64,000 bases of DNA from Cymodocea nodosa (Eukaryota > Streptophyta > Magnoliopsida > Alismatales > Cymodoceaceae), in assembly GCA_036874045.1 (NCBI GenBank), contig CM072336.1, forward strand, positions 3,368,001-3,432,000, written 5' to 3'. This document shows positions 12,401 to 24,400 of this stretch, in pieces (the first letter of the stretch is position 1; every line of letters starts with the position of its first letter). A program made the position numbers and the translations under genes. The notes beneath the pieces were generated by a model, which worked only from the letters and a program-made list of their open reading frames with translations, did not search any database and was not told the DNA's origin.

Positions 12401-15400
12401 GTCATCCGTGCCATCTGTGCCGTCCACACCGTCTACGCTGTCCACACCGTTTGCACCGTCCACGTCATCCACGCTGTCTGCATCGTCAGTGCCATTCATG
12501 CCGTACACGCCATTCTGCGTCGTCCATGAGCGGACTCGTTTGGCGCGTTACCAGTCTTCCCCATCTGCACGTCACTAGTCTACTGCTCTTCTCTGGTGAT
12601 GTAGACGTGTGTCTGCCTTCACTCTAGATTCATCTAGGGCAGATGCCGTAGGCATCTTCCCTCCTTCATTTCTCTTGTTCCAAGTCTGCTTGGTCCACTA
12701 CAGATCTCTATTATGGCTAGTTCCTCAGCCCCAAGGGGTGATCTCTTGGTCAAGAGTTTTTTGAGAATTTCTCAGAAGCTTAATGGCACCAACTATATAT
12801 TATGGGCGCAAAACTTTGAGAACGTTGTGATTGCCTTCTGTCAGGAGCACCATCTATACTAGCCTCCTCCTGATGTGAAGGACTCGTAGTACAGAGATTG
12901 GTTGGCCGATGATGCTGCTATTATCACCTGGATGGTATCTAGTATGGATGACTCTATGGCTAATGGAGTATCTATGCTCAGACCTGTCAAGATACTTTGG
13001 GACATAGTCAGACATATATATGGTCACGACAAGAATATTTCCAAGACCTTTTCGGTATATGAGAGTCTCCTCTAGCTGAGGCAGGGAGATAGCTCCATTC
13101 AGCATCTATTTAGCACCCTTCGTGGGTTGATGAATGAGTTAAATGTATATGAACCACCCACCTCTGACATCTACACCTTCCATCGCTATAGGGAGGAACT
13201 TACAGTGGTTATCTTTCTTGCTGCTCTTGATCAGCCATTGCTTCTCAGATTCGTGGTGTCATTCTTAGTGCTAAGCACATGCCCAGCTTAGATGAGGCCT
13301 TTGGTAAGGCCCTACGTGTGGCTACAGGATTCCATGGAGTTTCCCAGCCAAATCCCTCTGTATTAGTTGCTGCTCGTGGCTGTGGTGGCTAGAGAGATCG
13401 ACAATACCCTAAATGCCAGTGGTGTGGCAAACTAGGCCATCGATCAGAGAAGTGCTGGAAGAAGTTTCCTCACCTGAAGCCACAGTTTGCTCGAGTTGCT
13501 GCTTCTGAGGCGTTGATCTCTTCTGCTTTGACCCCTAAAATTGGTACTATTACTCTATCTTAGGAGGATTATGCTCGCCTTCTTCAAGGTTAGGGACAAC
13601 GTCCTACTACCATGATCGCTCAGGCTCCATCTCGTCCTTCTGGTATACAGCCTTCCACTGCCTTGGTTGCTTCACCTGATGATTCTTGGGTTATAGACTT
13701 TGGAGCCACTACCCACGTCTTAGGTACTTTTACACTTTTTGAGAGGCTTTGTGTCCTTCCTAATCACACTTCCATTACCATAGCCGATGGACGATCATAC
13801 TCTGTATCTAGACAAAGGGAGGTTCAAGTCTCCTCTCAGATACGAATAAATGACGTCCTCTATGTCCTCAATTTCACCTTCAACTTGTTATCTATCAGTG
13901 CCATTACTCTTCAGTTGCAATGCTTTGTAACTTTTTTTCCTTTTCATGTTGTCTTTTAGAACCTTCAGACGGAGAAGAGGATTGGTTTAAGGTGTAAGTT
14001 CTCTACGTTAGGAGCTTACGTGCTAGTCCGTGATTGTATTCCCCAAGGATTAGCTATTGGGATTGCTGGTTCTGACTCCTCTTTTTTGTGGTATTGTCGA
14101 CTTGGACATTCTTCCCATTAGAAGCTATGTCAAGCCCTTTCTTGGATTTCCATTCATTCTTTTCAGTGTGAGTCCTGTCAGCTGGGCAAGCATCATCATG
14201 CTACCTTTAAGCGACTTCGTCTTGTGTCTCCTATTAGTATGCTTGATATTGTCCATTGTGATGTTTGGGGCCCAAGTCATGTCACATCTTCTGGAAGACA
14301 CAGATACTATGTTGTTTTTGTAGATGATTTCTCGCGTGTTTCATGGGTTTACTTGTTAAAGTCCAGAAAAGATGTTTTTCATGTACTCCAAAAATTTCTA
14401 GCTAAAATCAAAAATCAGTTCTCTGTTTTTTCAAAAATTTTGCTCACAGATAATGCTCTTGAGTTTCTTCATTATGATTTTCAAAATGTTTGTGCTTCTT
14501 TTGGTATTATGCATCAGACCACCTGTCCTCATACTTCTCAATAGAACGAGGTGGCAGAGCGTAAACACCGCCACATCCTTGACGTTGCTCATACATTTAT
14601 GGTTCATATGAGCATTCCTCATTATCTTTGGTCTGATGCTGTTCTCACCTCGATTTTCTTAATTAATCGTATGCCCTCCACTCCTTTAGGTGGGGCAATC
14701 CCTCTTAGCCACATTTATCCTGACAAAGATTTGTTCCCTATTCCTCTCAAGATTTTTGGTTGTGTGGCGTTCGTTCACGATCACACTCTTAGCCTTGACA
14801 AATTATCTTCCCGTGCTATTAAGTGTGTCTTTGTCGGATACTCCACTCAAAAAGGGTATCGTCTATATCACCCATCCACTAAGCGCTACTATGCCTCCAT
14901 GGACGTCACCTTCTTTGAAGATCAGTCTTTCTTTAGCGAGCGTTCTTCCTCCTCTCCTTCGATTGTCACCCCCGATTCTGCCATTCTTGATATTCCCTTA
15001 TCAAGTGATGTACCCCATGTTTGTGAGGATTTTACTTCTGTGCAATCACGGCAGCTCATTCCTTTGTAAGTTTATCATCGACGGCAGCACGCTTCATAGG
15101 CTCCTACCACCTCCACTCCGGATGAGGATCCCTGCTCTTCCAAGGTATCACCCTCTTCATTACCCTCGGATGCCACCGACCTACCTATTGCCTTATGCAA
15201 AGGGACTCAGTTGTGCACCTAACACCCTCTTTCTAATGTTATCTCATATGCTAGCCTTCCTCTTACTTTTCAAGCTTTTGCTCTTGCTTTGTCTGATGAG
15301 TCTATACCCAAGGATTATCAAGTAGCTCTATAGGTACCTCATTGGAAGGCTGCCATGGATGAGGAGATGGGTGCCCTTCTCTCTCGTGGTACGTGGGATT

Positions 15401-18400
15401 TGGTTCCTCGCCTTACAGGGGCGAATGTAGTTTCCTGCAGATGGGTCTTCACCATCAAACGCAAGCCTGATGGGTCGGTGGATCGATACAAGGCTCGCCT
15501 CATTGCTCAGGACTTTACTCAGGAGTATGAAGTTGACTACACCGAGACTTTTTCCTCGGTGGCACGATTAGACTCCATTCGTGTTCTTCTCTCACTGGCC
15601 GTCAACTCCACTTGGCCTCTTGTGTAGCTAGATGTTAAAAATGTCTTCTTATATGGAGACTTGGATGAGCAGGTCTATATGGAGCAACCTCTAGGTTATA
15701 TTGCTCAGGGAGAGATGCATGTCTGTGATCTACACAAGGCTATCTATGGTCTCAAGCAAAGCCCTAAGGCGTGGTTTGAGACATTCTATAGAGTTATGTG
15801 GAGTGATGGTTTTCATTCCTGCAGGGTGAATCATTCTATCTTTGTCAAGCACACTCCACGCAGGGTGGTTATTCTTGTCATGTATGTAGATGATATGCTG
15901 CTAACAGGTAGTGATGTTTAGGAGATCGAGAATACTAAATTATTCCTACGTAGACATTTCGCCACTAAAGATATAGGAACCCCTCAATTCTTTTTTGGTA
16001 TTGAGCTTATCCACTCTGAGGAGACATTGTGTTTGTCCCAAAGAAAGTATGTTGTAGATTTACTTAAAGAAACTGGACGTGAAGGGTGTCGGCCAGAACA
16101 AACACCTATTGAGCAATCTCACTCATTGTGGGACACTAAGTCCCCCTTTATTTGATGATCCAAGTAAGTATCATAGGTTAGTTGGCAAGCTAATATACTT
16201 GACAGTGATTAGGCCTGATATATCTGATACTGTGAATTTATTAAGTCAATTTATGCACTCACCCAAAGAGGTTCATTGGCATGGTGTTCTTCGTCTGTTG
16301 GCATATATCAAATGCACCCCAGGAAAGGGACTTCTCTACAAGAAACATGGTTATACGAACGTTGAGGGATATTCAGATGCTAGCTATGCTAAGGACAAGA
16401 ACAGTAGAAAATCTACTTCTAACTTTTTGACCTTTGTTGGAAGTAACCTGTTTACATGGAGAAGCAAAAAGTAGAATGTAGTTGCCAAATCGAGTGCTGA
16501 AGCGGAATATAGGAGTATGTCTACCGCGACAGTAGAGTTAATATGATTGAAGGCTTTGCTGTTTGAGCTTGGCTTTGAACACACTAGTTTAATGCCTATG
16601 CACTGTGACAATCAGGCGGCTATACATATTGCTTCAAATCCTATGTTTCACGAGAGAATCAAACATGTGGAGATAGATTGTCATTTTATTCGGGATAATA
16701 TCCAGAAGCAAGTTATAACCACTCCTTTTATTCAATCTGAAGATTAAGTGGCTGACATTCTTACTAAGGGCTTGAATGTTCTTCCTTTCAAGAGATTATG
16801 TTGTAAGTTAGGCATGAGTGATATATATGCTCTAGCTTAAGGGGAAGTGTTAGGATTTGTTTGTATTATTGTAGGATCCATCTAAGGATCCATTTATCTC
16901 ACTTCTTATATGTATTAGTGTATTCCTATAATGAGGTGGAGTTTTTCCTTCTTCTTCTTCTTCTTCTTCTTCTTCGGATTCATCTGCAAAGATAAGTAGA
17001 AATGATATTTATTTCATGATCTAGTTCATTGTAAGACCACAATCTTTCATGGATTTTTCCTTGCAGTATAATTTTTAATACTGGATAAATTAGAATCCAT
17101 TTAGATATGGATTTGAAATTAGACATTATTGAAATAATGAAATTTCAAATTTGGTTAGTGTAACATTTTCTCCATACTTATTTAACTCCCTAATACATCC
17201 CCAAGCATTATGATTCTTTTGGCAGTCATCATATAATTAATAGTATGTGATCCTATGTATGTCGTGCAAAGCAAAAAAAAACTATTTATATATTTTACAT
17301 ATAAATAAAGACAAAATATTTCAAACCTCTCCACCATTTATTCCACCGTCATAACATGGAGTGAGACTCATAGCTCGATTAAGATAAGGTGCCCAGTGTC
17401 CAGTAAGTAAATCCCTCCTGATCATCTCAACACCACCCTGGTAATGCTGCTCCAGACAAAAATGATGGAAAATGAAAGAGCAATTCCAACATTCATACAT
17501 TGAAGTGTGAAGAAAACAGTTTATGAAACCTCCAGCATATTCCTCAAAAATGGTTCTTCATTAAAATAATCTCTGCGCACAAAGACAAAAGGCAGCTTGA
17601 ATGCAAGTGCTTCGCTAACCGTACCATAGCCAATTTTTCCTGAAATAAAAAAAAAGGAACAGACACTAGGCCGGTAAGATGACAAATGAATCTCTACATA
17701 TGCATATATAGAAGGGTTCCACTAATTAGAAATATTATTTATTGCAATACCAAGCATGCAATCAGAAGCTGCAATGACATCAGGTGTGTAGATATCTTTT
17801 GCTAGTTTTATAAAATTTGGTGGAAGCTCTTGTGTGTCTGATGCACCACAGACCTTGAAGCCAATAGACAAATGCATTGTCATATACACATGAAATCAGA
17901 AAAATAGTAATATAATCTACCAAAGAGATAGACCACTTGCAAAAGCATTCAGTAAAGCATAGAGAACATACTAGACATAACCATCCAGATGGTAGCCACT
18001 CTTGCTTCAGTTTCCAGCCTGCAGGCTACAGGAGAAAAACAACGAGCAATCGCATAAATTTTGTACTACAAAATTCAGATTATTTATTTTAAAAACAGGA
18101 AAGGGCAAGTTAAAGGAAATTTTCTAAGCGTGACAAACTAGAAAACAGAGGCTAAAATTTGTTTAAAAAAAGGGCAAAACCATGCATAAGATTTCTAACA
18201 ATGTCAAGCCTAAAAGTTTCCAACAGTTTTAACTCCATAAATGGAGAAACTATTCCCTAGGATTTGAATTCATGACTTTTAGATCACAACAGAGCAACAT
18301 TACCATTGAACCAAAGCTCACCATTTAGCTGAAACTCTTTAAAAAGAATAAATCAATAACAGGATTCACTCTTCTACCTGTCCTCCAAAATTAAAGATGA

Positions 18401-21400
18401 GCAACTTCACATCATATCCAACACCTAGTCCCTTTCTCACCTGGACATAAAATACAAAATCAGAAGAAAAAAAAAACTTGAGAAACATCAAATAATCTTA
18501 TCCTGATTTTTACCTCCATTCGAGATCTATGTGGTTTTCTCACAACCAAAGGCACATCAAACACATCACGAAAGGCAGGCACTGGAAAGTTAATGCCAAT
18601 ATCAAGAATTAAATAAAGTAATCCTTTGACAACAGCATATGAAACAATTCTTGATTAGAAACTTGAAGTTATTGACATTATGACATACTTGGGCAATATC
18701 CAGGAAGTCGGAGAAGAAACTCACAATGAGAATAATCTTCAGCTATCTGTTAATATTAATGTATAAAAAAGATCAAAGATTCTAGAAATTATTTGATTGA
18801 AAGGTAAGATTCAAGTAAATAAAATTGTAGAAGAATAAGCTAAGGCAAACAATTTGGATAGGTGATTGCAAAATCATAACATAATAAAATTAAATACAAT
18901 CTTGTTTCCATATTTTGTAATACATTTACTCAAAATTTATGGTCTCTTTGTTTGATGTGGAAGAAAACATCCCACATTTGTGATGGTAGAGCAGCCTAAG
19001 TTCGAAGAAAATGGAAATTATGGATGGGTGGAAAAGTGCATAGGTTCCTTCCTTGTAATTTTTTCTTTTAATTTTTGCATTCTTCATGTCTCTTGGACTC
19101 TTCACCATTTTTGTTAATTTTAGGATGTATTTGTTAAAATGTGAACCTCCAACTCAAAACCAATTAGTTGAATGGAGGATTCCTTTTATTTATTAGCTTA
19201 TATCCTATTTTTAATTTTTTCCATGTAAAATTATTTATTCCAACACTTTCCCTCACTTATGGTCTTCTTTAAGTCCTGTAAGTATTCTTTTATTAAGTAG
19301 AAGTGGGTTGACTAAGATCTCTTTGTTTTGATATCATGAAATGTGAACATCCAACTTAAAATCAATTGATTATAAGTAAAAGCCCTAGACGACTACTTTT
19401 CTATATCAGCTCATATTTTATTTTAAAGTTTTTTGATACAAAACTATTTATTCCCACATTACTCAATAGTTAAGTGAGATATTTGCCTTTTAGAATTTGT
19501 CGTGGAATAAGTGGATCCCTTGGGAAGCATGGATTGCTCTAAACATGCCTTGTACTTACATCTGACACTGTTAGAATTTAGAATTCTTTTTGAACACACC
19601 ACATGACATGTTTAGTGTATTTTTAGCTAGAAAGTAATTGAAATTCTCTTCAGATATAATGCAAACTTGTTAAGAACACAACGTGGATTTGATAAGAATT
19701 TTTTTAATTACATGTTATTAAAATAATATAAGGTAATTCTTTTGATAATTTTATGCAGATTTTATTATTATATTACCATGTCATGAATGATTTATATGTG
19801 TATTTTATAACATTTGAATGTGTTATTTTAAATAATTAAATATAAATGTATTATCTATTTAATGTCATAGCTAAGCCAATTCACGTCCTAAATCTTAGAA
19901 AATCATCAAATCCCTAAATCTAAATTGCATCATATCTAAATCTCCAAATTGTAAAGGTACTTCCTAGGTGGATCCCTATATAAAACATTTTATCCATCTA
20001 ATATCTTTTTGTAAAAATAGAATTAAAAAATCCATGCTCTTTCTCTTGTAAGATTTTTTTAAAATTTTTGCATTCTTCATGAAATAGAATCTTGGGTTCT
20101 TCGCTGTTTTCATTAATTGCAGGATGTATTAATCTGCTTCAGTGAGATATTGGCCTCTTAGGATTTGTTGCAGGATAAGTGAATCCATATATAAACCATT
20201 TTATCCATCACTACATGTATATAAACATTCCAAGTAAGAAAAGTGACCACATGCATAAAAAAATTTGTTCATTGGATTCAATATCATGAGGATGAAAGTT
20301 GAAACTATTTATTGTGATTTAGCCTACTTAATTGCCAAATAGTCAATGGTGTATATATGCAAAAACACACACAAAATTCAATCAGAGCTAAGTATGGGAA
20401 TATAATCAATAAATAGCGGAAACCAACCTGCCATACGATAGAACGATGGTGATTCCCTGTAGCCATCACATATTCAGCATATATGAAATCCCAACTGTGA
20501 AAGGAATCAAAATAGTGAGAAAAATATCCATGCAGAATTTTTGACAAATGCACCCTTCTTGAATCCCTGACTAGAAGAGAGCTTAGTCCAATAGGTTAGT
20601 CATTTTTGTAGAGACTTGACAAGTTACACATAAAACCATGTTGACATTTGGGAGTAAAGATTCTCTTTTCAAATTAAGAAAGCAAGAAACAAAAGCAAAA
20701 AGCTGATGAAAGTACCACCTGAAGTTTGTAACACAAACAGAACGAATTCCAGCTTCTGCAGCAGCTCTGCAAGCAACAGGAACAACATCTGAAATCTGTC
20801 AAATATAAGGATAAATCAGATGGTAATGGTACTAAGTAGAACAAGAATACCTGTAAAATTAAAAAGATTGATTGAGCTATCTATGTGCTATAGTGATTAT
20901 GGCATGGTCATTTCAAAATTAAGTATCAACAGTGCATAAATACAAAAGGCCATGGGATGGTACCACTAGATCAGCCTTGATGGAATTCAGCCACTCAACT
21001 TCAAAGGCCAAAATGGATGACCGAGGAACTACTGCTGTTTGGTGATACTGCATCAAGAGACATGAAACGAGCATAAAAGTTTTGGTTATGAAACAAATTG
21101 AACAATAACACACCTAAGTACATAAGATCATAACCAAAAGTCTCAGTAACCACCTTCAGCTTGGGTGTAGAATGAGAAAAAAGGGGAGAATAACAGCAAA
21201 GATTTATCTCATCTAACAGGTACTCAAGCAGATGTACTGCATTACACTAAAGAAATATACAAATATCAATACAACACAAGGATTTGGTTTGAAAAGAAAA
21301 GGGATACATCCTATGATACCTAGCCTACACCAACACAAATACAATATGCTACAGATATGGGATACATACCCATATGTATTCCTGAGTGTTCTTTTTTTTT

Positions 21401-24400
21401 TTTTATTGTGAGTTTTAAATTAATAATCTATAATGTGTTTGTAATATCTCTACGAGGAAACGTTATATTTGTATCTCCCTTTAAAGAAACGTTGAACAAA
21501 AAATAACTACAATCAATTCCTTCCTCTCTTTAACTATGACTGAGATAAAATATAAGTCTTGCTATTAAATGTAATACATTTGTTAAGCAGGTTGTTAAAT
21601 CTGTTGTAACCTGGCTAAGTCAGCAAACATTTTTTGTAAATTTTCTTTTAAAATAAATATAGGAGGGTGAAGGTTTCCTTACATTTTTCTCACAATAATT
21701 CACCTCATCACCTCTTTATTTTTCTCTACTTTCTTCTTTCAGTGATGAATCCATTACCATTTGAGTCATTGAATCGTCTTTTGATCCCAATAGGTTCACT
21801 TCCTCATGGTATCAAAGCTACAATTGTATAGGAGGAAAATGATGAAATAAGATTTACAACAATGACAAGTGATGAATAGTCAAGGAACAGCAACACCAAA
21901 TATCCCTACCTTGTAGGTTTTAACATTTCAAATTTCATTTCCTTAAATCTCAACTTGGGAAACTATCTTTTAGTGGAAACACACGTCATATGCCTGGTAG
22001 AATCACAAGGATTTGGGAGTTTTCTTGATGAATCAACCTTAAGACCACTTGAGTATGTTGAAGATAAAGGAAAAAATGAATTTTTAGGAACCATTTACAA
22101 CCCTAGCTTCCTGGACTGGAAGAGGTTAGATAGTTGCTGAAGGCCTAGTTGATGAGGACCTTGAGTGAGGATGTCCTTAGTATACTCATGAGGCTTGAAA
22201 GCTCTGCCAAGGTTTGGAAGGCACTTCAAACAGCCTTTGCCCAACCATCAAATGAGAGAGGGTTTTTTGATGCATCAAATAGAAAGTCTTTAGCGAAACT
22301 CATTTTTTTCTTTGAATGATTAACTAAGAAATTTCAAGAATTTATATGACAAGCTAAAGGCCATCAAAACTGGTAGACTATTAGAATTATGCTTTTTGGC
22401 TATAGAATGGGCTTTAGGAAAGGTATGATGCATTTATTATCTTCACTTTAAAGTCTCTAATTCCTTCCTAGAACAACACTATTCAAATGCTCCATAACTA
22501 TGAAAATTGAGCTTATTTGGATGAGCATCAACCTACGAGTGAAGTACCATTTTACTCTAGAAGAGGAAAGGGAAGGGAGCATGACTCCTATCAGGTATGT
22601 AGTTCAAGAAGAAATGGAAACTTCAACTTTGACAAATCTAAGGAAGAGAAAGGTTTTAGTTCTCAGGGTAGAAGAGTTAGTAAACACTTTTGTAACTTTT
22701 CTTTTAATATAAATATAGTATGTGGGTGAGGGTTTCGTTACTTTTTTTTCTGACAACTCCTCACCTTATCACCTCTCTGTTTCTATCCACCTTCCTTCTT
22801 CCAGCAATGAATCTATCACTATTTGAGTCAATGGAGCTTCTCTTAGTACCAATGGGTTAATTTCCTCAATCTCTATATAATTAGTCACAATGCTTTTAAA
22901 ACTGAATTGATAAATGAACTGTTTTCGATCTGATCAGTATAACAGATGATGTCATTTACAATTAATTAAAATAGAAAACACAGAATATAGAAAAAAATAC
23001 AGAAGAATCAGCAAAATTCCAGGAAGTTATCGACATATTTTTCTAGGCCATTCACCATAATGATGTCGAAAAATAATTAAAAATCCCATACATATAACAT
23101 ATGAAACTTTAAAATTTAAAAAGTAAACCACTTCACTTGCAACTTTATTATAAAACTAGTCTAATACTCCAAAACACTAATGGAAATTAACGAGTTCAAA
23201 TAACACCACACACTTGTGGTTTACAAATTACAACATCATAAATTTATCATGCCATCATGAATCTTTTGTAAATTTATAAAAGACAATCATTATTAGTAAT
23301 CATGGTAAAAACGAAAAAAATGATAATGATAAAAAACCACGGAATATACAAAAAATAATTATTCAAATAATACAGTTTATTCAAAAAGAATGATTATTGA
23401 AGAAAAATACTCATTATTCAAAAAAAATAAAAGAAAACAACCAATCTTTTTAACTGCTTCTTGTAGACTGGTCAGACCAGTCAATTTTACCAGTGGCACT
23501 ACTCAGTCCAACCAGACACCCCGATTAGACCATAAAAACAGTCCAACGTGGGGTGGTTGCACTGACAAGGCTGCCAGTTCACAGTTGGACAAGTCCAATC
23601 CAGTTCTCAAAACACTAAATTTTGTCATACTTATATCTGTATCAGGTGTTTGTATCATTTGAAGTGATACTTGCATACATATCCATGCCACTGTATATAA
23701 ATTTTTATGTATCCATACTTATACCTGTATCAATACTTGTACCCTGACTGGGGGATCATAGTGTACATCAAAGGTTGTGAAGTGGTTAAGTAGGCATATC
23801 AAAGATATATTATATATTTATTATATACAAGAAAGAGGAGATAATATATGCTTTTAAATGAACAAAAATAGTACCTTCTCTAGTGAGGCAAGCCGATCTA
23901 CTGTCAATGCATCAGCTTGCACAGCTCCACAGTCCAGCACATCCTATGTATTTCCATGAAAAAATGAAATTTTTTTTGAGAATAATGCAACCAAGGACTC
24001 ACTATGATCAAATTTACTGTCATTGGTTACTAGGAAACCACAGATAATGAATAAGCAGTAGGGACCTTGCACCAAAGTCCCGTTCACCACAAAATGCATA
24101 CCCATTGTTGAAACACGGTACAATTAGAAACTTATGAAACAGAGATTTTTTGTTTTGTCTTGTACTTACCCTGCGGATATGTAGATTAGGTGATTGTATC
24201 TCACTTGTGAAGACAAAATCAGGAGCACCGGTAACTACATGAACATCATGCCCAGCAGCAATTAGATGGCGTACCACCTGCAAAGAAATTGAAATGCAAG
24301 AAAAATATATGATATTGAAATATGGTAATCATAATGAAGCACACTATAACAAACTTAGATCGTTTGGTTGCTTATTAGAAAGAGCTGTTTGCATGATGGT

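Larger units (their letters stand above)
12144..16985 (+). mobile_element. Complete but decayed Ty1/copia retrotransposon
   Basis: A 4.84-kb element with LTRs at 12144-12275 and 16848-16985 that are nearly identical apart from a CTT-repeat expansion in the 3' copy, flanked by a perfect 5-bp target duplication (GCAAA at 12139-12143 and 16986-16990). A mutated initiator-Met primer-binding site (TAGTATTAGAGC, expected TGGTATCAGAGC) follows the 5' LTR, and a purine tract (AAGGGGAAG) precedes the 3' LTR. Domain order is gag with CCHC knuckle, protease, integrase, reverse transcriptase, RNase H, the copia order. Many in-frame stops, mostly TAG where Gln is expected, and frameshifts make it inactive. 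It is inserted antisense in ARA1 intron 13, which it expands to 5.7 kb. Confidence 0.95.
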
